From Bermanella sp036960565 (GTDB lineage: Bacteria > Pseudomonadota > Gammaproteobacteria > Pseudomonadales > Oceanobacteraceae), in the NCBI GenBank assembly GCA_036960565.1, contig JBALXQ010000015.1, positions 43,119 through 107,118 of the forward strand: a stretch of 64,000 bases of DNA, in the 5' to 3' direction. The notes beneath the pieces are model-generated. The model did not search any database, was not told the origin of the DNA, and was given only the letters and a program-made list of their open reading frames with translations. Positions 43,663 through 51,817 of this stretch are shown piece after piece (position 1 is the first letter of the stretch; the number at the start of each line of letters is the position of its first letter). The position numbers and the translations under genes are program-made.

Positions 43663-43744
43663 CTATATTGGTAATTAGCAAATCGAACTTTAGGAAGTGC
43701 CCTGAGATTACTTAGGACACTTAATGGGAGGGGTATTTTTAGTG

Positions 43745-44161
43745 TTAGGCTTCTGCGGCCGTTAACGTTTTTAATGACCTTAGGAACAAACCAAGACCGC
43801 CAATGGCCAAAACCAGAATGCTCATTAAATCAAACGCACTCATATGAGTGAAGCTGAATCGTATGGAGGCAATAACACCAAAAATAAGAGCACTGGTGCC
43901 CCCTATGGATAATATCCAACCCAGCGGGTTGCGAGAGTTGTAAAAAATAATGCCGATGCCAATCATAAATGGAAACATAACCATGCCACTCGTGACCCCG
44001 TATTGGCCTCCGTAGGCTGAAAAGCCGTATAAGCGAGCCCCCATGCCGAAACTTGAAGAGACCGAAATGCTGTTTAACAAGAGGTAAAAGCCTCCGCACA
44101 TCATAATTAAACCCAGGAAAAAATGGCCTATGCCTCCTGAAGTGCCGCCTGCTCCATTCAT
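43745..44161 (-). CDS. Small inner-membrane protein, function unknown
   Basis: A 138-residue protein with about four hydrophobic helices. The N-terminal NGAGGTSGGIGHFFLGLIMMCGGFYLLLNSISV and the Gly/Tyr-rich loop RLYGFSAYGGQYGVTSGM are distinctive. No family recognised. It lies upstream (minus strand) of nothing obvious; the next gene (44217-44579) is on the same strand, 55 bases away, and could be co-transcribed. Confidence 0.65.
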   Translation of the reverse strand: MNGAGGTSGGIGHFFLGLIMMCGGFYLLLNSISVSSSFGMGARLYGFSAYGGQYGVTSGMVMFPFMIGIGIIFYNSRNPLGWILSIGGTSALIFGVIASIRFSFTHMSAFDLMSILVLAIGGLGLFLRSLKTLTAAEA

Positions 44162-44216
44162 AAAAACATCCTTTATTTAATAGTATTTTAATGTATCGAT
44201 ATTAATGAACTGGCCT

Positions 44217-44579
44217 TTATATGCCAGAGTGATTCGCCGCTATATATTGGCCGCTTAGGCTATAAAACACATATAAGTTTTGCTTTTTAATATCTGCAAC
44301 CTGATCATTTTTATACAATACCACCCATTCAGGGCCTTTAGAGAATGCTTTTTTATCGGTTTTAATAGCGGTGGCCGCCAGCCAACTTTTCTCTAGTTTG
44401 CCTTTGTTAACCAGTCTAGCGATTAACTCTTTAACTTTATCTGTGGCTTTGGCTGAGGTGATTGGGGCGCTTGAATGATCATGTGCTTCGCCGTGGTCGT
44501 GACCATGGCCACTACCAGCAAGACTGGGTAAGCTGAAAAGCAGGGCAGTTAAAAAAACACTGATGAATGCTTGTTTCAT
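44217..44579 (-). CDS. His-rich secreted protein, DUF6488-like
   Basis: 120 residues from ATG 44579 (KQAFISVFLTALLFSLPSLA signal peptide). The mature N-terminus GSGHGHDHGEAHDHSS is a metal-binding His-rich segment. The rest (VKELIARLVNKGKLEKSWLAATAIKTD...EWVVLYKND, LYVFYSLSGQYIAANHSG) resembles DUF6488-type proteins. It may carry or buffer zinc, copper or nickel in the periplasm. No metal transporter adjoins. Confidence 0.75.
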   Translation of the reverse strand: MKQAFISVFLTALLFSLPSLAGSGHGHDHGEAHDHSSAPITSAKATDKVKELIARLVNKGKLEKSWLAATAIKTDKKAFSKGPEWVVLYKNDQVADIKKQNLYVFYSLSGQYIAANHSGI

Positions 44580-44778
44580 GTTATTCCTATTACTTATTGT
44601 TATCTGTGCTAAATCCACTCCATGGGCGGCATGGCTTTAGGCAGGGCCATATATATTCAAGTGACAAGCATATTGCAAGTTCAATTGAATATTGATGAGA
44701 AGCATTTATGAGAATTGTGAACCTTTTAAAGCTTTTTAATGGTTAGGAAAGTTTACTGGGGAAGGCTAAAGGGAGGTG

Positions 44779-44815
44779 AAAAACACTGACAATTTATAAC
44801 TCATTTGTCAGTGTT
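44779..44815 (-). terminator. Intrinsic terminator of the thioredoxin gene
   Basis: Perfect 11-base arms AACACTGACAA (44815-44805 on the minus strand) and TTGTCAGTGTT (44792-44782), loop of 12, then a T run. It lies 13 bases after the thioredoxin stop. Confidence 0.85.
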
Positions 44816-44827
44816 GTATTAGAAGTT

Positions 44828-45157
44828 TTAAATGTGCTTTTCTATCCAACTTTTAACAACCGAATAAGTTTGCGCGCCCACGGTAACGTCAACCGATTTA
44901 CCGTCTTTAAACATCATCATAGTAGGTAAGCCGCGAACGCCATATTTGGCCAGTACTTCTGGCTCCGAATCGGCATTTAGCTTTACTATATTTATTTTGC
45001 CTTCATATTCTTCGGCTAAATCTTCCAGTACTGGGGTGATCATTTTACATGGACCGCACCAGTCTGCGTAAAAATCTACTAGGGTAACCCCGCTGCCTTT
45101 TTCCACATTGGCTGAAAATTGTGTACCTGAAATTACTGGGACGCCGGCTTCGCTCAT
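44828..45157 (-). CDS. trxA: Thioredoxin
   Basis: A 109-residue thioredoxin with ADWCGPCKMITPVLEDLA (C34 and C37) and the cis-proline loop GLPTMMMF. All other core residues (D27 region, VDFYADWC) fit Trx1. It reduces cytosolic disulfides using thioredoxin reductase. It is divergent from a LysR gene with an inverted repeat GTTCCA/TGGAAC between them. Whether this is the main trxA or an extra copy cannot be told from the window. Confidence 0.92.
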   Translation of the reverse strand: MSEAGVPVISGTQFSANVEKGSGVTLVDFYADWCGPCKMITPVLEDLAEEYEGKINIVKLNADSEPEVLAKYGVRGLPTMMMFKDGKSVDVTVGAQTYSVVKSWIEKHI

Positions 45158-45251
45158 TGTCTTTCTCCTAAAGGTCTTGGTTATTAATGAGAACGCTAAG
45201 CATTGTAATTGACCTCAGAATCAGAACTAGTCACAATAATTGCAATCACAC

Positions 45252-45267
45252 GTTCCAAAAATGGAAC
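45252..45267. promoter_or_regulatory. Inverted repeat in trx/LysR intergenic region
   Basis: GTTCCA (45252-45257) and TGGAAC (45262-45267) form a perfect repeat with a four-base centre. It lies between the divergent thioredoxin and LysR genes, where a LysR protein would bind to control itself and perhaps the thioredoxin gene. Confidence 0.5.
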
Positions 45268-45334
45268 AGTATTACGTAAACTGCCCTGAATTACTCAAGG
45301 GTGGAGAGTTAATTCGGTCACATAGCGGTGGGAT

Positions 45335-46222
45335 ATGAAGCTAGATAACCTTGATTTATTTGTTAAAACCCTTCATTCCGGCTCTATTACTCAGGCAGCC
45401 AAAGACCTGAATATGGCTAAATCCAGCCTGTCCCGGCGTCTTACTGAGCTTGAGCGCGAATTTAATATCCGACTGCTGGATCGTCGCCCTAGAAACCTGG
45501 CTCCCACTGAAGCTGGCCAACTGCTATACGATCAGGTGGCACCGCTTATGGAAGGCTTGGATGAAGTATCCAACTTTATGGAGCATTGGCGTGAGCAACC
45601 AAGGGGCTCACTTAAAATGCTATTACCAATTGAATTTTTTAATGAAGATATGGGGCAATTGGCCATTGAATTCATGGAAAAATATACGGAAATTCAGCTT
45701 ACCATTAGCCATTACAGTGGCCAGCTACCCCAAGAGAGTCGTCAGTTTGATTTGAGTTTTGTGGTACATGATCGTCCTTTGCCTGCCTCTGATTTAATCG
45801 CTCGTTCACTCATGAGTTTGCCGCAGGACATTTATGTGAGTTCACACTGTGCAGATAAGCTAAACATCACGGAACTTGCTCAGCTGTCACAACAAAAAGC
45901 CATTTTGCAATCAGGTGAAAGTGATTGGCATTTTCGTGGGCCTGAAGGTGCCATTAGTATTCCTGTTTCGGCACGGTTAATCATGGACAGTGAGCAAATG
46001 CGAATAATGGCAGCCGTGCGAGGCATGGGCATGATTAAACTGCCCAGATATGTCGCCGAGCACTATGTGAGAATAGGGGCCATCTGCCGTTTAAAAACAC
46101 CGGCACAGTTGGAAGCACAAACCGTGAGCGTGGTGTATCCCGGTCGGGTAATGCCGAAAAAAAGCAGGGCTTTGCTTGAGTTTATTCAGGATAATATCGG
46201 TCGGCTGCGTTCGCAGATATAG
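45335..46222 (+). CDS. LysR-family regulator
   Basis: A 295-residue LTTR: DNLDLFVKTLHSGSITQAAKDLNMAKSSLSRRLTELE (winged HTH) and FNIRLLDRRPRNLAPTEAG, then an effector-binding domain (PIEFFNEDMGQLAIEFMEKY through IKLPRYVAEHYVR). Divergent from thioredoxin. Its final codons are repeated, in diverged form, 80 bases downstream, indicating loss of a tandem paralogue. Confidence 0.92.
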   Translation: MKLDNLDLFVKTLHSGSITQAAKDLNMAKSSLSRRLTELEREFNIRLLDRRPRNLAPTEAGQLLYDQVAPLMEGLDEVSNFMEHWREQPRGSLKMLLPIEFFNEDMGQLAIEFMEKYTEIQLTISHYSGQLPQESRQFDLSFVVHDRPLPASDLIARSLMSLPQDIYVSSHCADKLNITELAQLSQQKAILQSGESDWHFRGPEGAISIPVSARLIMDSEQMRIMAAVRGMGMIKLPRYVAEHYVRIGAICRLKTPAQLEAQTVSVVYPGRVMPKKSRALLEFIQDNIGRLRSQI

Positions 46223-46252
46223 CATCTGCTTTTGAAAAATATGCATTGATAA

Positions 46253-46302
46253 TGCTTGAGTTTATTCAGGACAACACAAGACGACTTAGTTCGTAGATAT
46301 AG
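46253..46302 (+). pseudogene. Remnant of a duplicated LysR C-terminus
   Basis: Fifty bases repeat the last 50 bases of the LysR gene (46173-46222) with 40 identities. Translated, they read LEFIQDNTRRLSS then a stop, against LEFIQDNIGRLRSQI in the intact gene. No other part of a second LysR gene is seen. It is best explained by deletion between tandem paralogues. Confidence 0.75.
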
Positions 46303-46360
46303 TCACTCCAGCTCAATAAAGCGGAAGTGACTAAATGACTTTCCTACTTATATTAATGTT

Positions 46361-47425
46361 TTACCATGATTGTTTTTTGACGTTATCGATCATCTTGAAA
46401 AAAGCCCGTTCATGTTGCTTTTCGGCGTAAGCGCCTAATTCACGGCGCTGCAAAAATGCATCTTCTTTTAATAATTTTTTGTAATTATCAAAATGGGAGC
46501 GACTTATTTTATTGGCTTCAAGGGCCAATAAAATAGCACAACCGGGTTCACTTTCATGTTGGCAGTTCGAAAACTTACAGCTTTGACTAAGGCTTACAAT
46601 ATCCTCAAACGTTTTATCCAATCCCTGTTCTGCATTGAGCAACGAGAGTTCACGCATGCCAGGCGTGTCTATGATAGCCACCTGCTGGTGGCTGAAAAAT
46701 AACTGCCTGTGAGTGGTGGTGTGCTTGCCTTTATCATCATTTAAGCGAACTTCCCTGGTACTTTGTCCGCTATGGGTAATGGCATTGATCAAGGTAGATT
46801 TCCCCACACCAGACGAACCCACCAGAGCAATACTATTGCCAGGCGTAAAATAATCGTTCAAAGATTCCAGGCTTTTAGGATCATTCATACTGACAGCGTG
46901 AATCAGGTTTACCTTTAGTTGTCTTATTTCATCCAGATAATCCCAGTATGACTTCCCTGATTTTTCATCACATAGATCGGTTTTGGTGAGTATCACCACA
47001 GGTTCAATCTCAAACTCATAAGCCAAGGCCAGATAACGCTGTAAACGATTCAGATTGAAGTCGTGGTTAGCGCTAGTGATGATCCACAGGTAATCTAAAT
47101 TCGCAGCAATTACCTGCCTAACACTTCCGTGTAGGCGTTCAATACGATTCTTCGGTGGGATAATCTTAACAATGCTTAGGTGTTCATTAGCGGGTTCAAC
47201 CAGTACCCAATCTCCCACTGCCAAGTGCTGGCTTACGGGTTGAAATCGGGTTGGGCAGATTAAATCTCGTGCTTCAATTTCACCTATGGCTTCAATGCGA
47301 TTGCGATGAATGGCAGTAATGCGAAACACACTTAGATGCTCGTCTAGTGCTGAAATTTCATCTAGGGATAGTTGTTGTAAAAAATAGTTAGACCAGCCAA
47401 TAGACTGTAGTTTTGAAGTGTTCAA
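46361..47425 (-). CDS. rsgA: Ribosome small subunit-dependent GTPase RsgA
   Basis: A 354-residue circularly permuted GTPase. An N-terminal OB fold (FRITAIHRNRIEAIGEI, VGDWVLVEP) is followed by G4 (ILTKTDL), G1 (LVGSSGVGKSTLINAI), G3 (IDTPGMREL), then a zinc site C-x-FSNCQHESEPGC. RsgA acts in late 30S maturation. Compared with the common form, the N-terminus has an extra helix (GWSNYFLQQLSLDE). It is a single minus-strand gene. Confidence 0.93.
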   Translation of the reverse strand: MNTSKLQSIGWSNYFLQQLSLDEISALDEHLSVFRITAIHRNRIEAIGEIEARDLICPTRFQPVSQHLAVGDWVLVEPANEHLSIVKIIPPKNRIERLHGSVRQVIAANLDYLWIITSANHDFNLNRLQRYLALAYEFEIEPVVILTKTDLCDEKSGKSYWDYLDEIRQLKVNLIHAVSMNDPKSLESLNDYFTPGNSIALVGSSGVGKSTLINAITHSGQSTREVRLNDDKGKHTTTHRQLFFSHQQVAIIDTPGMRELSLLNAEQGLDKTFEDIVSLSQSCKFSNCQHESEPGCAILLALEANKISRSHFDNYKKLLKEDAFLQRRELGAYAEKQHERAFFKMIDNVKKQSW

Positions 47426-47784
47426 TGTCTTGCTCCGGGCAATATTAAATATTAAATATTAAAAGTATTTAAGCCGGACAGAGGGTCTTCTGGAAATTGC
47501 ATAGCAAAGCAATAACGAACAGAAGCGCAAAGATCGTTGCAAAGAAGTGGGGTGTATAAAACTATTCGAATGATCGAAAATGCTTTAAAACTTGCCAATG
47601 AATTCATTTATGAAGCTTGGCAATAGACACACTTATTGGGCTAGACCTGGATCGCCGGCGTAAGGTGGGTAACAATCATCAAATATCTCCTGCTAATTAA
47701 AATTGAAGAGACAATATTGAACCAAGTGAGTTAGATAATCAATATTGTCTCGTTTACTTTTTAGCTTAATTTAGAATAAAGCAC
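47426..47784. other. Intergenic region with AT repeats and an inverted repeat
   Basis: This 359-base interval separates RsgA and dehalogenase genes on the minus strand. Near 47440-47461 three copies of ATATTAA occur in tandem. The inverted repeat at 47708-47751 is annotated separately. No protein-like frame was recognised, and the RsgA promoter must lie near 47426-47480. Confidence 0.55.
47708..47751 (-). terminator. Perfect 13-base inverted repeat, probable dehalogenase terminator
   Basis: GAGACAATATTGA (47708-47720) and TCAATATTGTCTC (47739-47751) are perfect complements around an 18-base loop. Read on the minus strand, TTCAATTTTAATT follows, and the repeat lies 33 bases past the dehalogenase stop. 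Low GC and a long loop make termination moderate; a binding site is the alternative. Confidence 0.5.
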
Positions 47785-48666
47785 TTAAATTTCCTTTAAC
47801 CATTGCGCCACAGCTTGTCCAATTTCAACGGGGGAATCTTCCTGAATGAAGTGCAGGCCCTTGACGGTCACTTCGTTTTGATTTGGCCAAGAGCGGCAAT
47901 ACTCGCGCTGGCGTCCTACTAATATAGAACCAGGTTCAGCATTGATAAACAGCTTAGGGACACTGGCGTCTTTTTCTAGCCAGCTGGCATAATCGCTTAT
48001 GAGAGCAACGATATCGGCTGGCTCTCCATCTATAGGCAGAGTGCGTGGCCAATTCAAGGTGGGTTGACGGTCCTCTGGGGTTTTAAATGGCGCGCGGTAA
48101 TGATCCATTTCAGTTTCACTTAAAGGGCGAATAACGGAACTGGGCAGTATTTTTTCAATGAAGGCATTACGGTTTAAAACCAGTTCTTCGCCTTTTTCAC
48201 TTCTCATTCCCTTGAAGACACCTTGTGCGCCTTCAGGCCAGTCTTGCCAAGTGAGTGGCGTCACAAAACCTTCCATGTAAGCAATGGCTTTAATCGCGTC
48301 TCTGTGCAAGTTTGCCCAATGAAACCCTAAGCCTGTGCCCCAATCATGAATCACTAGGGTGACGTTTTGATTAATGCCTAAGGCATCTAGTAAGCCAGCC
48401 AAATAATCATAGGCCACATGAAAGCTGTAGCGATCGGCCCCTTCGCTGGCGGCTATTTTTTCAGAATCTCCCTGGCCAATAAGGTCGGGCACTATCACAC
48501 GGCCACTATTGGTCAGTTCAGGAATGACGTTGCGCCACAGATACGATGAAGTGGGGTTACCGTGCAGCAAGACAATAGGGTCTCCCGTGCCTTCATCCAC
48601 ATAGGCCAATTGCTTGCCCTTCACTTCTTTGAACTTTTTAGAATACGCCATGTTTTCTGACAACAT
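47785..48666 (-). CDS. Haloalkane dehalogenase
   Basis: A 293-residue alpha/beta hydrolase with all subfamily II features: HGNPTSSYLWRNVIPEL (N37 halide-binding), nucleophile D108 and W109 in VIHDWGTGLGFHWA, catalytic E132 in YMEGFVTP, and the His in GLHFIQEDSP. These enzymes hydrolyse C-halogen bonds to alcohol, halide and proton in the cytosol. The start has GGAGC upstream. A strong operator overlaps its predicted -10, so expression is controlled. No haloacid dehalogenase follows. Confidence 0.9.
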   Translation of the reverse strand: MLSENMAYSKKFKEVKGKQLAYVDEGTGDPIVLLHGNPTSSYLWRNVIPELTNSGRVIVPDLIGQGDSEKIAASEGADRYSFHVAYDYLAGLLDALGINQNVTLVIHDWGTGLGFHWANLHRDAIKAIAYMEGFVTPLTWQDWPEGAQGVFKGMRSEKGEELVLNRNAFIEKILPSSVIRPLSETEMDHYRAPFKTPEDRQPTLNWPRTLPIDGEPADIVALISDYASWLEKDASVPKLFINAEPGSILVGRQREYCRSWPNQNEVTVKGLHFIQEDSPVEIGQAVAQWLKEI

Positions 48667-48719
48667 TTGTATGCTCCAGGCTCATCTTTGGCCATATATT
48701 GCGAAAGTGTTTCAGTTTT

Positions 48720-48745
48720 ATTATACTGTACCAATAGGTACAGTA
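48720..48745 (-). promoter_or_regulatory. Dehalogenase promoter -10 and overlapping operator
   Basis: On the minus strand a perfect -10 TATAAT lies at 48725-48720. An inverted repeat with arms TACTGTACC (48724-48732) and GGTACAGTA (48737-48745) and centre AATA overlaps it. A regulator bound here would block the promoter. Its identity is open; the AraC-type gene 42 bases upstream is one candidate, though such symmetric sites are more usual for TetR or MarR proteins. Confidence 0.7.
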
Positions 48746-48786
48746 AGGTCAAGTGGTACCTATGGAAGGCAGTATGAAGAGATTGA

Positions 48787-49794
48787 TTAGCTCTTACTTA
48801 GGGCGAGCTCACGATATTCCAGAGGTGTTTGCAGGTTCACTTTTTTAAAGGCTCGGTAAAAACTAGGTGTATCCTTGTAGCCTACTTTTTCGGCTACCCG
48901 CTCTATAGATAGCTTATTCTGAACCAGTAGTCCTTTGGCTCGTTGCAAACGATGGGAGGTTAATATTTCTCTAAAGTTCGTTTGTTCTTTTTGCAAGCGG
49001 CTACGCAAGGTTCGTGCTGAAATATTTAACACCTGAGCCAGTTGCTCAATAGATGGGTAAGTTTCATAGGCATCTAGCAGATTGGAAATTTGACCGGATA
49101 ATTTTTCTTGTTGAACTAGGCGTTGCTGAATGTCTTGGCACAGGTTAACAAAAACTTGTTTCGAAATTTCATCGTATCTGGGTAGTGGTTGCTTTAAATA
49201 AGACTTAGAAAGACGAATTATCGCTGCCTTTTGATCAAATTTTAACGGGACTGGCAGGTATTTAATATATTCGGCTAATTGGCTCTTAGAGGGTTCGGGG
49301 TAGGGGAAATGCAATTCCAAATCTTCAGGTATGAAACCTGCCACATCTTTAAAAAAATGAAAGCAGCCACAAAAATAAATTTGAATATGAAACAAAATAA
49401 TTGGATTAAAATAATCAGGGTAATACTGGGAAATATTAACGTATTCACCTTCCTCTTTTAGAGATAGTTCAAAGGGGAAAGTACTGCTGGAAAACTGAAT
49501 AATAAGATCCAGAGTATCTTTAATGGTATTGCAACTCATCATGGCCGCACCTAGCGGGCCGAAGTGCGTAAACGAGAGAGTGCTACCAAATTTTAAACCA
49601 ATATTAGCATCATCAACACTGGCAAGGCCAAGTTCGCAGGCCCTTGAAAAGCGCTCAATATCCATGAAGTCGCTGGCTTTTTCGGTTAATGAAAAACCAT
49701 GCTGTTGGCAAATTGCAGCTAAATCTATCTGGTGTTCTTTCTTTAAGAAATGAGCGAACAAATAAAGATATTTAGCCGGAACGAGTCTATTCAT
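48787..49794 (-). CDS. AraC-family regulator with arabinose-binding-type N-domain
   Basis: A 335-residue regulator. The N-terminal domain (residues 15-200) is of the OruR/ArgR-like type (LSFTHFGPLGAAMMSCNTIKDTLDLI, FELSLKEEGEYVNISQYYP). The C-terminal AraC domain has two HTHs: LNISARTLRSRLQKEQTNFREI and LSIERVAEKVGYKDTPSFYRAFKKVNLQTPLEYR. It lies divergent from a PhyH dioxygenase gene and upstream of the haloalkane dehalogenase, and could control either. Confidence 0.9.
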   Translation of the reverse strand: MNRLVPAKYLYLFAHFLKKEHQIDLAAICQQHGFSLTEKASDFMDIERFSRACELGLASVDDANIGLKFGSTLSFTHFGPLGAAMMSCNTIKDTLDLIIQFSSSTFPFELSLKEEGEYVNISQYYPDYFNPIILFHIQIYFCGCFHFFKDVAGFIPEDLELHFPYPEPSKSQLAEYIKYLPVPLKFDQKAAIIRLSKSYLKQPLPRYDEISKQVFVNLCQDIQQRLVQQEKLSGQISNLLDAYETYPSIEQLAQVLNISARTLRSRLQKEQTNFREILTSHRLQRAKGLLVQNKLSIERVAEKVGYKDTPSFYRAFKKVNLQTPLEYRELALSKS

Positions 49795-49925
49795 TGTTTA
49801 GTTAGCCGTGTTTAAAAGGCTTTGCCCTGCCTATAATGCTAATATCTTAGCCGCTTAAACCATTATTTAAAAGGGCATAACTTTGTAATATGAAATGAAA
49901 ATAATCAGTACAAAGAGGATGTAAA

Positions 49926-50888
49926 ATGTCATTAGCGGCAAGCCCATTACGTAAACTGACCCCACAGGAAATACAGGCCTACCAGGATGATGGTGTGGTG
50001 ATGGTAAAGGGCTTGGTAGAGCCTAGTTGGCTTAACATGATAGAGCAGGGTGTTGAAAGTGCGTTGAATAATGCTTCTGTCATGGGTAAATTCATGTCGC
50101 GAAAAACCCAAGGTTATAATATGGATGCTTTTCTTTGGAAGCGCATAGATGTCTTGCGCGACCTCATTTATTACTCTCCTTTTGCCCATTGGGCGCAGCA
50201 ACTGATGAAATCAAAAGAAGTTCGCTTCTTTTATGATCAGATGTTTGTAAAAGAGCCGGGTACCGATGCGCCTACGCCCTGGCATCAGGATTTAACTTTT
50301 TGGCCCATTGAAGGTGATCAAATTTGCTCTTTTTGGATTCCGCTAGATCCGGTAACCCGTGAGAGCAGTGGCCTGCAATATGTTAAGGGATCGCATAAGT
50401 GGTCCAATCGTTTTCGTGCTGTGTCTCCTGATATGAATGCCACTACGCTCAATTCAGACTTGGAATTAGTGCCAGATATTAATGCTAACTTAGATAAATA
50501 CGATGTAGTGGATTGGGAGATGGAACCTGGCGATGTTCTCATTTTTCATCCGCTGACTTTGCACGGCTCTGCTGGTAATAAAACCCGTAAACAAAAACGC
50601 CGAGCCTTGGCCTTGCGATGGATCGGAGAAGATGTGAAATACGTACCCAAAGCCGCCACTATGCCCATTGCTTATGAACACTCCAGTGTTGAAGGCGGCG
50701 CTTTAAGCGGCGGTGCTTTCCCGATTATATTGCCACAACACAGCCCAGGTGAGCGTAAAGTTAGGGGCAATGGTACCGAGCATCCTGTGCTTTCAACTAC
50801 AGTAAAGACCCTAGGGAAGAATGCCATATCTTCGGCTAAACTGCGTTTAAGTGGCTTTAAGGCCGACTCGGTTAAACAAACCTGGTAG
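49926..50888 (+). CDS. Phytanoyl-CoA dioxygenase (PhyH)-like oxygenase
   Basis: A 320-residue Fe(II)/2-oxoglutarate-type oxygenase. The iron triad is visible: H-x-D in PTPWHQDLTFWP and the distal His in DVLIFHPLTLHGSAGN; the 2-oxoglutarate Arg is in the following RRALALRW. Substrate unknown; PhyH-family members hydroxylate lipids or secondary metabolites. It is divergent from the AraC gene; TTTAAAAGG occurs twice (49811 and 49866) in the shared upstream region. Confidence 0.88.
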   Translation: MSLAASPLRKLTPQEIQAYQDDGVVMVKGLVEPSWLNMIEQGVESALNNASVMGKFMSRKTQGYNMDAFLWKRIDVLRDLIYYSPFAHWAQQLMKSKEVRFFYDQMFVKEPGTDAPTPWHQDLTFWPIEGDQICSFWIPLDPVTRESSGLQYVKGSHKWSNRFRAVSPDMNATTLNSDLELVPDINANLDKYDVVDWEMEPGDVLIFHPLTLHGSAGNKTRKQKRRALALRWIGEDVKYVPKAATMPIAYEHSSVEGGALSGGAFPIILPQHSPGERKVRGNGTEHPVLSTTVKTLGKNAISSAKLRLSGFKADSVKQTW

Positions 50889-50903
50889 CGGCTTTATTTT
50901 AGC

Positions 50904-50925
50904 GCTCTGCTAGAGTAAACAGAGC
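50904..50925 (+). terminator. Weak terminator-like hairpin after PhyH gene
   Basis: GCTCTG (50904-50909) and CAGAGC (50920-50925) pair around a 10-base loop, and flanking TTTTA/TAAAA can lengthen the stem. There is no clean T run. It ends 19 bases before the next start codon. Confidence 0.35.
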
Positions 50926-50944
50926 AATAAAATTTAGGTGTATC

Positions 50945-51706
50945 ATGGTATTCAGGGTTACAAAAGGTCAGTTTTCTTTATTGGTAATGGCCATATTGAT
51001 GTGGGCAGGAGTTTGCCATGGTTCGGCTAATGAAGATGAATTGGTTTTTTTGGCCGACCATTTCCCCCCTTATGAATATGCATCTCCTAAAGGCAAGCCC
51101 CATGGTTTTGATTCTGAAGTTATTCAAGCTGTATTTAAGCGCTTAAAGATACCGGTGCGCATTGAATTTCAACCCTGGAAGCGAGTGGTGGCTAATGTAG
51201 AGTCGGGCCAGGTCAGTGGCATGTTTTCCTGTGCTTACTCCAAGAAGCGTGTGGATTTTTCTTATTTGTCTGATCCCATCAGCTTTGCCACTCAGGGGGT
51301 GGTGGTTAACAATAGCTATAAGGGCGCTACAATATCCAAACTGTCTGATTTACGAGGACTGCGTGTGGCTTCGGTGGCGGGTTATGCATCGAACCGTTAT
51401 TTGGAAGATGCTAGGGTGGAATTCACGAGTTTACCGCACATAAGTCATGCCTTTCCCATGTTATCTCACGGACGCTTCGATGCGTTTTTTTTAAGTTTGG
51501 AAGCGGGGCGGTTTTTAGCGGCTGAAGCTGGTTTGGCAGGCAGTTTAAAATTTATTCAGTTACTCGATATAGAACGCCGTAATTATCATTTGTGTTTCAG
51601 CAAAAAGAGGAAAGGCTACAAAACATTGGCCGAGCAATTTAATCAGGCGCTGGAGCAGTTAAAAACATCTGGTGAGTATCAGGCTATTCATAAAAAGTAC
51701 CTGTAA
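50945..51706 (+). CDS. Periplasmic solute-binding protein (SBP_bac_3 type)
   Basis: A 253-residue protein with a signal peptide (FSLLVMAILMWAGVCHGSA). It carries FLADHFPPYEYASPKGKPHGFDSEVIQAVF, EFQPWKRVVANVESGQVSGMFSCAYSKKR and VASVAGYASNRYLED. The PWKR-V motif sets it near the protein at 21590. It lies 56 bases past the PhyH gene and could share its transcript. No ABC components adjoin; the following gene is an Nramp-like carrier. Confidence 0.86.
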   Translation: MVFRVTKGQFSLLVMAILMWAGVCHGSANEDELVFLADHFPPYEYASPKGKPHGFDSEVIQAVFKRLKIPVRIEFQPWKRVVANVESGQVSGMFSCAYSKKRVDFSYLSDPISFATQGVVVNNSYKGATISKLSDLRGLRVASVAGYASNRYLEDARVEFTSLPHISHAFPMLSHGRFDAFFLSLEAGRFLAAEAGLAGSLKFIQLLDIERRNYHLCFSKKRKGYKTLAEQFNQALEQLKTSGEYQAIHKKYL

Positions 51707-51817
51707 TTGAATAGATTTTTCTCGCCCCTAACCACAATAGCATCTCCTAAATATATGTGACTCCACCTAATTGTTAATTTAGGATGTCTTTCAATATTAT
51801 TGAAAATGGAAATTCCC

